A DNA stretch of 64,000 nt from Bullera alba (Eukaryota; Basidiomycota; Tremellomycetes; Tremellales; Bulleraceae). Positions 10,007 to 20,794 of this stretch are shown piece after piece. Each line of letters begins with the position of its first letter. The first letter of the stretch is position 1. The stretch lies in contig BCIX01000001.1 in assembly GCA_001600095.1 (NCBI GenBank), positions 62,001 to 126,000 of the forward strand. The letters are read 5' to 3'. The notes beneath the pieces are model-generated. The model did no database searches. It was not told the origin of the DNA and saw only the letters and a program-made list of their open reading frames with translations. Made by a program: the position numbers and the translations under genes.

Positions 10007-12315
10007 ATGCCCTCTGCGATGAACGGCCATGCAGGCGGAAAAGGTGGATCGTCCTCTACCGGTGAGTCAGACAACCTCCATGAATGGAATACGCACTGAC
10101 ACTCTACTAGGTATCACAGTGAACGACCGGTCGTTCGCATTGAATGGCGCCAATGTGTCGTATCACTTTCACGTGGGCGACGATGAAGATCTGATCACGG
10201 ATCACTTTGGCGGCAGTATCACCGAGCTCCCTGTGGTGCCCGTCCCCCGAGTCGATGGATGGACACCACCTCAAGGACGTTCCAGGCGAGAATACCCCGA
10301 CACAGGGCGTTCCGATCCTCGACTACCCGCTATTCACATCAGACATGCCCAAGGCCACACCGTCACAAAGTTCGCCTACCAGTCCCACGAGATCAAGGGT
10401 ACCAAGCCCGCTCTTGAGGGTTTGCCATCCACATTCGGCAAAGAGGGCGAAGTGGAGACTTTGGTGATTCACCTATCGGACACCGTGGCGAAGATCGACC
10501 TCGAATTGGCATACTCGATCTTCCCGAAGCTGGATGTCATTACCCGAAGTGCTGTCATCACGAACAGGGGACAAGAGGATGTGGTACTGGAGAAAGCGGC
10601 GAGTCTCAGTGTCGATCTACCCTACACCGACCTTGACATGATCAACCTCCGAGGCGACTGGGCTAGAGAGGCGCAAAAACAGCGGAAGCGAGTAGACTAT
10701 GGTGTTCAAAGGTGAGCTCTGGGTCGCTCCGGTTGTAGTGTTGAGCGTAGCTGACGACGTGATTAGCTTTGGTAGCACCACAGGATACTCGTCCCACCTG
10801 CACAATCCCTTCCTAGCACTGTGTGATCCCAAAACCACAGAGTCCCTCGGCGACGCTTGGGCTTTCAACCTCGTCTACACCGGTTCCTTCAATATCGAAG
10901 TCGAAAAGGGTTCCCAGGGCTACACCCGTGCCGTCGTCGGTATTCACCCTTTGCACCTCTCGTGGAAGTTGTCACCCGGAGAGTCATTCACCACGCCCGA
11001 GTGCGTCTCGGCATACTCGAACCAAGGGATAGGTGGTGTTTCGCGCCGACTCCACTCGCTCTACAGGAACAACCTGATGAAAAGCAAGTTTGCGATCCAA
11101 GACCGACCGGTGTTGCTCAACTCGTGGGAAGGGGTGTATTTCGATTTGAACGACAAGATTGTGTATGAGATGGCCCAGCACACTGCGGATCTCGGTATCA
11201 AGCTCTTTGTCCTGGACGACGGGTGGTTTGGGAACAAGTATCCCCGAAACGACGATCACGCCGGTTTGGGCGATTGGGAGACCAACAAGGCGAAATTCCC
11301 CAATGGCCTTGACTCGACTATCAACAGGATCACAGAGCTCGACGTCAAGCATTCTCAGGGTGGGGAGAAGCTCAGGTTTGGTCTTTGGGTCGAGCCGGAG
11401 ATGGTCAATCCGAAATCAGTGCTCTACGAGTCTCATCCCGACTGGGTCCTGCATGTGGATGGGTACGAGAGGACGGAGCAGAGAAATCAGTTGGTGCTCA
11501 ATCTCGCCCTGCCCAAGGTCCAGGACTACATCATTAAGTGCCTTTCCGACATTTTGGACGCCAGCCCGATCACATACATCAAATGGGACAACAACCGGGC
11601 GATCCACGAGATGGCCTCGCCATCCACCATGCACTCCTACATGCTAGGTCTGTACCGCGTCCTCGACACGCTCACCACTCGACACCCAGATGTGCTGTGG
11701 GAGGGTTGTGCGTCTGGAGGTGGACGATTCGACGCTGGGATCATGCAGTACTTCCCCCAGTCTTGGACGTCGGACTGTACCGATGCCCTGGACAGGATCA
11801 CCATTCAATTCGGCACATCGCTCGCATACCCTCCCTCCTCGATGGGATGCCATGTGGCCACCTGCCCGAACCACCAAACTGGCCGAACGACCCCGTTCAC
11901 CTTCCGAGCCCATGTTGCGATGATGGGCGGTTCGTTTGGATTCGAGCTGGACCCGAAACACCTGAGCGAGGAGGAGAAAGCGGTCATTCCGGGCATTATC
12001 GCTCTGGCGGAGAAGATCAACCCGATCGTCATACGAGGCGATCAGTATAGGCTGCAACTGCCCGAAGAGTCCAATTGGCCAGCGAGCATGTCCATCTCGG
12101 AAGACGGATCAAAGGCGGTCGTGTTCTACTTTCAAATGAAATCGCAGTTCAACCACAACTTGCCCCCTCTCAAACTCCAGGGTCTCGATCCAGAGGCTAG
12201 GTACACGGTCAACGGGGAGCAGACGCTGTCGGGAAAGACGTTGATGAATGTCGGGCTGCAGTACTGGTTCAAGGGCGATTACGGGAGTACCATCTTCCTC
12301 CTGGAGAGGGTATAG
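10007..12315 (+). CDS. Alpha-galactosidase, GH36
   Basis: Retaining alpha-galactosidase of glycoside hydrolase family 36, 734 aa, hydrolysing terminal alpha-1,6-galactose from raffinose-type sugars or galactosides. Exons are 10007-10061, 10111-10711 and 10767-12315. Visible motifs: 'VLDDGWFG', 'GLWVEPEMV', the nucleophile D493 in 'YIKWDNNR', the '[12 protein letters not shown]' loop and the acid/base D555 in '[13 protein letters not shown]'. A beta-sandwich N-domain precedes the (beta/alpha)8 barrel and a C-terminal domain follows, as in full-length GH36 enzymes (700-750 aa). No signal peptide is present ([14 protein letters not shown]), so it is probably cytosolic and depends on sugar uptake. 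The first ATG is used; a second ATG four codons on is also possible. Confidence 0.95.
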
Positions 12316-12691
12316 ATCGGGAAGCTGGAGGAGGATAGTAAATGGACTTTTGTAGCGAAATGAACTGTACTTTCTCGGCAAATGTGAACTCGCTCGAGTC
12401 GCTCGAGGCATCATTCTCCCACTCGTTGCTGCGCCTGGGAGCAGAGCTCGTCCATGTCTTACCCTGGAGTGAGCTTACACACAGCTACACACCCAGAGGA
12501 CGGTCGACGGCACCGGCCGCCCTCTTCGGAGATGACCGTCGCTTTGAGATTTCCTCGTCATAAGAGCAAGTGTTGCACGAGTGTTGGGTCTCTACTCTAC
12601 CTCACTCCTTTCACCTGTGTATAGTCTTCCTACTTCGAGCTATAGCCTGCTCATTGGGCTTCAACTCGACCGTAGAGTAGACTCCAGCACG
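12316..12691. other. Intergenic, tandem spacer with promoter of fusion gene
   Basis: The 376 bp between the alpha-galactosidase stop and the next gene on the same strand hold its 3' end and the downstream promoter. Nothing else recognised. Confidence 0.4.
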
Positions 12692-15172
12692 ATGGAGTCT
12701 CTGGTCGACATTGTCACCTTGATATTCCAAGCGAATTTCACAGTCGTCGTCGTCTTCACCGCTGGATACATCTTTGCCGGGCGATACGGCAAGACATCGC
12801 CCATCCTCTCTCGACTTGGCAACAGCGTCCTCTTGCCATGTCTGCTATTCACCTATCTCGCCGGATCGACCTCGCTCAATTGGAAGCTACTGCTACAGGC
12901 CTTGTGGCCCATTCTGGTCATTGCGCTCTCGACACACGTGTTGTCCATCGCCTACTCGTTGTTCGCCAAGCGATTCTTCGCTGCCCCACCATGGATCGCC
13001 CAATCTCTGGTGTATAACAACGTAGGGTCATTCCCGCTCTTGCTGCTAGCTGGCCTGTCCTACCTCTCGACCGAGGAGCAGGGATTGGCACACCTCAAGT
13101 GGAGATCGATGGATGGTGTCAAAGTCGTCGCAGAGCGAATCGGCTTGTACATCCTCCTCAACCTACTCGTCACTACGGTCGCAAGGTCCATCATCGACCC
13201 ACTCGTCACTAGAATCTCGCCAAGAGCACAAAGCATCGCCTCGGAAGATGACGATACCGATGGAAGAGTTGACCAAGGCGGTATCGCCCTTCCGGCCGAT
13301 GAGGACGATTCGACCGAGCGAACTCCCCTGATCGCCCCTGCATCCTCGGCCTCTCGATCCCGTCTCGCCGTCAAATCGACGTATACCTCTTTGGTGGTTA
13401 TTGCACCTATTGCCGGTCTGGTAATCGCCCTGATCAAGCCCCTCCAGCGAGTGGTCACGGGGTTGACGGTGGAGTCGAGTGAGGGGAACTGGTTCTGGCA
13501 TAGCGTTGGCGCTGGACTCATAGCCATAGGCGGTGTCTATGCCGTAGTGGACATCCTCAAGACCGGTGCGGAAGTCAAGGAGACAGAGGACAATACGTGA
13601 GCTTCCAAAATCGCGACCAGGGCGATACCTGGCACAAGCTGACACCCTTCGAAGCGACAAGGAGGAGCCGGTGCCTCCTACTCTGGGGGCGATCCTCACG
13701 ATTGTCCTATGGCGATTCGCCCTGATCCCCCTGATTGTGCTCTACATTGTCTATGGATTCCGCAAGATACCTTCCACCAGGGCATACCTGCAAGACCCGG
13801 CATTCGTGAGTATCGTCCCCTTCATCGCTCTCCACACTGAGCCTCGCTGATTGACCCCGCTAGACATTTGCGCTCGCCATCACGACATTCTCCCCACCCA
13901 CTGCGGTGCCCAATGCCACGCCATACCAATCCTACGTCATCTTCTCCACCTTCCTCGTCTCGCTTCTCACCTGCCTCCCCATCGCCATTGCCCTGGCTAT
14001 CCCCGGCCGGGGGGTATCGTACGCTGTGGACTTTGACCTGGTGAAAGCGCTGAAATCGGCCGGAGGGGGTGGTCTAGCTGGAGCAGCGGCAATGGTCGTC
14101 CAGGTGCTGACTCTGATGCCAATGAGGACGATCATGAACTATCAATACAGGTATGGCGGGAGCATGAAGTCGTCCTTGAAGAAGCTATATGAAGATGGCG
14201 GTTTCAAGCGATACTACGCAGGTCTCCCAGCCGCCCTGTAAGTCTACCCCTCTTCTCTCAGGTGCTCATGGTGTAGGTTCCAAGGGCCATTCTCTCGATT
14301 TGGGGATACTGCCGCCAACGCGGGTATAATTGCCCTTTTGGAATCGTTCACCTGGCCAGTATTGGTCAAGACGGTAGCCGCGAGCGTGGCCTCTGCGTGC
14401 TTTAGGATGATCCTCACTCCAGTGGACACGCTCAAGACGACGCAGCAGACAAAAGGCGGCAAGGCGGGCTTGAAGCTGCTCAAAGATAGGATCAAGGAGA
14501 AGGGCATTGGGTGTTTGTGGTACGGTGCGCTTGCGACCGCCGCAGCTACTTTTGTCGGGCATTGTGAGTGCAGCTATCTCAACTTCTGCTGAATGAGCTG
14601 ACACTGTATTTCAGACCCCTGGTTCGGAGTGAGTGCTTGATACCCGTGCAGCTCAGCTTGCAACACTGCTTGACGCCGCGCTGATCGTCCGCAGACATAC
14701 AACTATCTCCAGGCAGCACTGCCCCCTCCGCACAATCTCGCCCAGAGACTCCTCCGCCAGGCTTTCATTGGCTTTGCCGCATCCGTCGTCTCTGACACTA
14801 TCAGCAACAGTCTCCGCGTCGTCAAGACGTATCGACAGGTCCACGAGACTGACGTCGGGTATCGTGAGTCAAGCTCGTCATGTCAGGCTGCGTCCGCCAT
14901 ATTGTTTGAATGCCCCGCCGCGAAGGGTGGAGAAAGGGCTGACCTCGACTCTGTAGTCACTGCGGCGAAGGAGATTGTCTCCACAGAAGGCTTTGCCGGG
15001 CTCTTTGGCCGCGGTCTGCCCACTAGGCTATTGACCAATGGACTCCAAGGGCTCCTGTTCAGCATCCTCTGGAAATTCTTCGCCGACCTGTGAGTCCATC
15101 TGGCAGTGGAGACGCAACAGCGTTGACAAGACTAGGATCGCGGGGGATAAGGGTAGTGGAACGGGAAAATGA
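12692..15172 (+). CDS. PIN-like (Mem_trans) transporter fused to SLC25 carrier
   Basis: One frame of 689 aa in eight exons: 12692-13596, 13655-13805, 13864-14237, 14277-14563, 14615-14628, 14695-14863, 14957-15089 and 15136-15172. Residues 1-402 are a complete auxin-efflux-carrier/Mem_trans protein: five N-terminal helices, an acidic cytosolic loop (DEDDSTERTPL) and five C-terminal helices. From residue 403 the same exon runs into a complete mitochondrial carrier-type module of ~287 aa with six helices and repeats ('MPMRTIMNYQYR', 'TPVDTLKTT', 'SLRVVKTYRQ', 'GHYPWFG'). No in-frame ATG lies between the halves before carrier helix 1, and no acceptor AG lies between 13863 and 14043. It is either a real fusion or two adjacent genes merged by an indel. 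Exon 5 is 14 nt. Confidence 0.65.
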
Positions 15173-15627
15173 TCATGATCCTCGATCCTAGAATTCTCGA
15201 CAACATGGTGCAGTCTGCAGGCTAGTGTAGGTGCAAGGCGTCCCAGTATAGGAATACAAGGACATGGGTCGTGTACCCAACCTTACATGCTTGATCTGCC
15301 TCCACCATCTATGCAATCACATCAGAGAGTATCCTGAGTCATGATCTTGGAGTGGGATATGCGCTGTAGTTGCAAGAAGATGGTGTGAGCACCACGGGCT
15401 GAGCAAAATGTCAGTGAACCTGAGACGCTGTGAGAGGACGTGTGTCGACCGTGTCCTTGTCCAAGGGCCAAGAGAAGACAATCCGCTGTGCTCATAACCA
15501 ATTGATTCATATTCATCCCTGCTCTCTACCCAGACCCCCGACCTAAACATCGAGTAAAACCCATGTCACATGCCTCTACCGGCCCGCCATCCGAATCCCA
15601 GCTGGTAACGGAGCACTGCACAGTCGC
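15173..15627. other. Convergent intergenic spacer
   Basis: The 455 bp between the stops of two convergent genes hold both 3' ends. The minus-strand open frames here have no family signature. Nothing else seen. Confidence 0.45.
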
Positions 15628-17505
15628 TCACTTGAACCCGATCTGTTTCGCATGAGCAATAGCTCAAATTGATGTGATTCGCCAACTCACCACTGGCTGA
15701 GCGGTGTACGGCTCGTCGATATACTTCTTCTCCTCGTCGGTCAACTTGACATCAATGGCAGCTGCGTCAAGTGGTCAGCGGTCCACCTTGACAGCCCAAC
15801 TCATCCATGCAGTCCCAGATAGTGGGAACGAAGTCTTCGAGAACCGGTGTGCTCACCGAGTAATTCCTTCAGGTTGTCAAGCTTGGTAGAACCGATGATG
15901 GGCGCGGTGATGTATGGGTTTGCCAAAGACCACGCGAGGGCGACTTGGGCCATTGTCAATCCCTTCTTTCGGGCGATTTCCTGGATACGCTCGTTGATCT
16001 GCTTTCGCGAGTCGTCGGGCTTGTCGTGCCCTCGGGCCTTGTACTGCCTGCCGGGGGAGTCAGTGATCCTGCGGCCTTGTGCAATCAGATGGCACTCACG
16101 TGTCGGTTTTGGTACGCGTGGTCTCCTCTGCATTCCAAGGTCTGGCGAGATATCCCCGGCAAAGGGGTGACCAGGGGATACAACCAGTTCCAAAGAGCTA
16201 CCAACTATCAGCTGCTATTCATGCCTTATGCCCCGAACCCACGTTCAGAGTCGGGATCATCTCCTTCTCCTCCTCTCGATATGCGGCATTGTGGAAGTTT
16301 TGCATCGAGATGAACGGGGTAAGTTTGTTGTTCAACGCGTAGTCTGTCCGGGGTTAGCGACTCGAGCATATTGAATCGGTGGACTCACTCTGCATGGCAT
16401 GGAACTGATACGCCCAGCAGCTATCCCAGTGATCCATCAGCGCCAGCCTCGGCACCATGCCGACCGCACTCACCTGGACATGCCGATATACCTGACCCAT
16501 CCCTTTTGCACGACGTCGTGCAGCGCTTGCATCTAGAAGCTCGTCAGCCACTGATAGCCGTCATCCGGTCAGCGGTCAGCTACTCACCGTCTCCTCGATC
16601 GGTGTCTCGTAATCGAAGCTACGACCAGTATGAGTGCCAGCTCACTAACGAGTAGACGTTGCCCACCGGTGGCACTGCAGCACGTCGATGTACTCAACCT
16701 GCAATCGCTTGAGACTCGCTTGTACGCTGTCAAAGATATGTTTCCTGCTCAGACCCTGGGCGTTCGTGAGGCCCGAGGGGACTCCTTCATTCTTGCCGAC
16801 GGGGTTGTACACCTAAGGGTGGGTGAGCGAGTGCAGGGTCATATCAGTGTGATGAAATCACCTTGGTGAGAATGACGACGCTCTCTCTCGGGGCCTAGAG
16901 GGGTGAGTAGATGCGGGCTATAGCGATGACCCGTGAGAGGAGCTGCTCACGTCAATCGCTTTCAGCGCTTTGCCCAGAACGATCTCCGATTGACCAGCAG
17001 AGTAGCTAGAGTGCTATCAGCTGCGCGCCTGGGATTCCTCAGGGGGGTAGCTGTGTTGAGGACGTACGTGTTGGCAGTACTGTATCACCCGGATCAGCTT
17101 TACACGAAAACAACAAAGAATGAAGCTGGACCCACTCGAACGTGTTGATTCCATTATCGTATGCGTATTTGATATGCTCCAAGCTCGTCTGCTCGTCCAA
17201 AATCCACTCTTGGTCCCTGTGCACTTCGTCAGCTCCTCAAAGCCTGTATTGAGGGGGTCTGTGCTCACTTGGATGGGCCGTAGGCTTATCGCTCGACTCA
17301 GCGTTCTATATAGAGGGAGATACTCACACATGCAGCCTCTATATAGTGTGAGCTGACGCCCACATCAGTGCTATAGTCACGGCAGCTCACAGGATGATTC
17401 TCGAGACTTTGAGACCCGACTTGCCGAGTCGCACTGTGGTTGGTGTTGGCGGGAGTTCGTTCTCAGTGCTTGAGACTCACCGTATTGCATCTTGGTCTCG
17501 GGCAT
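15628..17505 (-). CDS. Aldo-keto reductase (aryl-alcohol dehydrogenase type), 17 exons
   Basis: Cytosolic AKR9-like oxidoreductase of 339 aa. Exons: 17481-17505, 17391-17433, 17328-17338 (11 nt), 17269-17284 (16 nt), 17136-17216, 17068-17079 (12 nt), 16951-17005, 16862-16894, 16667-16812, 16588-16618, 16474-16532, 16389-16420, 16243-16343, 16100-16197, 15857-16047, 15691-15761 and 15628-15642. Joined, the N-terminus reads 'LGKSGLKVSRIILGCMSYG', exactly the family pattern. The tetrad is D59 and Y64 (FDTANTY), K92 (VVILTKV) and H140 (LQCHR). Later motifs are 'IPWSPLCRGYLARPW' and 'APIIGSTKLDNLKELL'. All 16 introns keep frame with GT-AG borders. The number and size of exons are extreme for a protein this short. 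The substrate is unknown. Confidence 0.9.
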
Positions 17506-17813
17506 GGTGGTGTACAGTTGCTGTCGTCTCTGGGGTTCAGTTTCGATGTAGGCTAGTTCTGTAGTTCTGCGCTCCTGCGATGAGGTGGAGTGAGTGTGAG
17601 CGGTATAAGTACATGAGCACCAACACCTCTACATCCGTCGCTACCCTCTCGCTGGTCGCCATCGTGTGGAGGCCGGTGGAGAAGTGGAGGTCATCGGACA
17701 TCTCCGGCCCGGCGCCGGTGGAGGTGGTCACTGGTGGATAAGGAGTGGCAACAACGTATGAGTACAGACGGGCATACATGAACAGCAGTACTGACTACTG
17801 AGCCTGGCGGGGA
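17506..17813. other. Intergenic spacer upstream of 17-exon reductase
   Basis: The 308 bp between two leftward genes hold the reductase promoter and the SPO11 3' end. No other feature recognised. Confidence 0.4.
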
Positions 17814-20497
17814 CTAGGCTACTGATCCCTCTGGGCCAACGGGACGACCCATCCTCTCTGCCAAATAGGCGACTAGAGGATTCTCCCTGCCTTCTCCACC
17901 CTTCCCGTTCGTCCCGACGGTCCCGTGGACGTTCTCCCCGTCCTCCGCGGCCACACAGCCGTTCGTGCTCACTGGCTCGGCAATAGAGCTCGCAATTGAG
18001 CCTCCGAGACTTGTCGGCCTCCAGGACAGGACGATCTGGATTTCGGCTTTGCTATTGAGATGCAGCATCTCGCACAGCTCGCGCCTGGGTGGTCAGCGGT
18101 GCGTGCTATGCTCGAGCCTTGGGGGAGGAGTAATGGAGGACTGGCGTGAAATGGACCCCGACTGGCGAGCCACAAGACGGGTGATGATATGTGTACGGTA
18201 CTCACTTCCAGGATTGCGGCATGTCCGGTTGATTTCGAAGCATAGCATTGGCCTGAGTCATTGCTCGTCAGCTGTGTCTCCACTGGGAAGGAAATAGACT
18301 AGCTGCCTCACCTTTCGCACATCGCACTCCGTCAGTGGGATGAGGTCGTCATGACAAACACCCAGCCTATGTCAATCGTCAGCTCGTTGTGGCAGTAGTA
18401 AACTCAGCTGAAAAGTCCAATGACATAGACCCACCCGAGCCAATCGCTAGCTTTGACGCCCACCCACTCCGCCCTCTCGCCGAGCGCCAACCCCGTATGG
18501 TCCTTTGAGAACTTTGTCCCCCTTGCCCCATTGACATAGTTTGACATTATGTCAATCCCATGCGGGTCCGCATCCACCAGCACATACACCCGCGCCCTGC
18601 CCAGCGTTAGCTAAATCCCGCGATCGCGATGGGCGGTGGGGCTCACTTTGGATAGGTGATAGCGAGGAGGGAGCTCAGTTGGAGCGTAGCCAAATCCGGG
18701 TATCCCTTGCCCTGCCAAATCCAACTCAGCATATCCGAGCGATGGGTCAGTGGTCGTGAGGACTCACAGTGATGAGGATTCCAGGGCCGAGTCTTTGATC
18801 TTGGAGCAATTCCGCGGCGCAGAGGGTATTGAAAACGGCCTGTCAATTAGCGACAAATCACACAAGCTGTACGGCGTACGGGATTGAAGACCGCTCACGT
18901 CCTTCTCCACGATGAGGATCCATTCCGGAGGCGAGGTGGCTTCGATCTTGGAGATCCTCCCGACGGGCGGTATAAGCGATGCCTAAAAGCACCATTGAGC
19001 TTCATCTCACAGTAGACAAGGACCACGCAGCTCACGTCGACGGCGGACATGGAGAGTAGCGTCCCAGAGCGGAGATGTACCTGGAGTACAGGGGACGCAA
19101 TGAGTCCTTTCGAGGTGGCGCACTGCACGAGGTATCAGTCAATCCGGTTCCCCGATGACAACACTGGGTAAGGGAGACAGGTATGCAGTAAGCAACACGT
19201 ACCACGTTGAAGTCTGCCCGTTTGAGTCCGGCCGTGGTGACAAGATTATCGACGATCTATACATTTTCAGCTATGGCTCTGTATGGAAGCAGGGTCAGCC
19301 AGCTGCTCACCTTGTCCACCAGTCTCTGGTGTTTGAAGAGATTGACGTCTTTGTAGAAGATATCCCTGTGTCCCCGCCGTCAGCGATGTAGGCGTCAGCT
19401 CGGTGAATGTCCGACCTTTTAGTCGTTGTGATGCCTGATAATACCGCTTCGTGTAACAGTGAGACCACACGGAAGACGCAGGCTGAATAGATTCAGTGAT
19501 AGCTTGATAGGGGACATACCAATCTTTGTGAGACTAGCCTCTCTATCCCATTGGTCGTGATGGGCCGGTTGATCCGGGAACGTGATGAACTGATCGGCGC
19601 TGAAAATGGATCAGCTGCTGGACATGCTGGAGGTTCTTAGCAGCTGCCTCACCCGGTCTGTCGAGTCGTCAATGTCAATTTGATGTCCGGTGCGAGGCGT
19701 GACGCTCGGTTTGACATGTCAGTGCTCTTCGACTGGGATGAGGTGCCGCCAGTCGCTGGGCATCGATCCGAGCTGGATTGAGAGGGGATCTGGCTTTGAG
19801 TTTCGATACTTGAGACATTCTTGAGACTGCTAGTCGACTCTATATCACGCTTTGCCTTTGTAGGACTGGGTTTGAGTGCCTTGGATATCAGGTGTTCTTC
19901 TGACTTGCTGATTTGAACGAGGAAGTCCATCATGAGCGATTCGAGAAAGGCGACGGCTTGTTGACTGGTAATCCAATCAGCTATACCCGACGCGAGGGAG
20001 AGCGTACGACAGCTGCCTTACTGCCTTTCATCGGGTTCTGCCTGTATATCCACCACAGGCACGTCCCCCTCTGCCTCGATCGTGGGTGAATGAGTCCCGT
20101 CGAATGGAGCATCGTGCTCGTTTGGCTGATTTGGCGGATGGGACAATACCCCTTTCCTCATGTTCTCCGCCCTTTGGAGCAGTCTTGCAAATACCTCCGC
20201 ATCGTCTTCCTCGTCTTCTTGATCCGCCGTGTCCTCGGGGTAGTCGTCCTCGTCCTCATCTTCGAGGATATCGCCATGATCGGACACGTGGTCTTGCGTC
20301 CTCATGGGGGTAGACTGGTCATCGAGGGAGGGTTCTTGCAGATAGCTGGGGTGAGCGGATGAGTGTCTGTCGATCGGATAGGAACTGTCAGTGTTTGGAT
20401 TGAAGTCAGGAGGAGGAGGTGAGGATGAGGGTGAGTCTAAAGAGGTGTCAGTTATGCTGCCCGAGCTGTAGTCGTGTCTCTGAGTGATATAAGGCAT
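17814..20497 (-). CDS. SPO11: Meiotic recombination protein Spo11 (topoisomerase VI A-like)
   Basis: Makes the programmed DNA double-strand breaks of meiosis. The product is 628 aa in 14 exons: 20022-20497, 19653-19964, 19520-19599, 19416-19482, 19311-19365, 19203-19256, 19036-19122, 18899-18982, 18768-18839, 18647-18711, 18435-18596, 18312-18366, 18206-18252 and 17814-18084. The winged-helix catalytic motif 'TTTKRDIFYKDVNLF' gives catalytic Y316, assembled across intron 4. The Toprim residues are E403 (LIVEKDAVF), D459 and D461 (VDADPHGIDIM). 'LTECDVRKANAML' and 'QSWKRELCEML' complete the core. An N-terminal extension of ~270 residues is Ser/Pro-rich and strongly acidic (residues ~78-100). 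It is not seen in yeast Spo11, which is about 400 aa in total. Confidence 0.92.
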
Positions 20498-20794
20498 CTT
20501 GCAGGGGAGGAGGTGCTGCAGATATGCGTAGCTAGGCGGAGGTAGACAACGAGGAGGGAGGAGGAGGAAGAAGGAAGAAGGAAGAAGGAAGAAGGAGAAG
20601 AAGAAGTAGGCGAACCGGGCACGGACGAGGCCGAATTCCCGGAACCAAATTTGAGGTGCTTGACTCGATTTCTTGCGTGATCACCCCAAGAGTAGAAACG
20701 GTAGCGAGCTCGGTACTCGACGATAACGACGAAACTGGATCCAGCCATACTCGTCAGTTGTCCAGCGCGAAAAAAGCCTAGGAAGTCCGGGTGC
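20498..20794. promoter_or_regulatory. Divergent promoter, SPO11 / aminotransferase
   Basis: The 297 bp between divergent starts contain a 56-nt pure purine tract on the plus strand (20551-20606). Confidence 0.45.
20551..20606 (+). repeat. Polypurine tract with AAGAAGG repeats
   Basis: An uninterrupted run of 56 purines built from GAGGAGG and AAGAAGG units, lying 54-109 bp upstream of the SPO11 ATG. It is probably transcribed as a pyrimidine-rich SPO11 leader or acts as a nucleosome-poor promoter element. Confidence 0.8.

Noticed and set aside
13864..14237. Treating the mitochondrial carrier as a separate gene starting at the internal Met near 14092
   Set aside because: That start would remove most of carrier helix 1, and no acceptor site exists upstream to bring in another first exon; the fused frame is kept with reduced confidence.
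16100..16197. Suspected one-base deletion in the 17-exon aldo-keto reductase
   Set aside because: Re-reading the minus strand shows three T residues (CCCCTTTGCC), so 'SPLCRGYLARPW' is in frame and the gene is intact.
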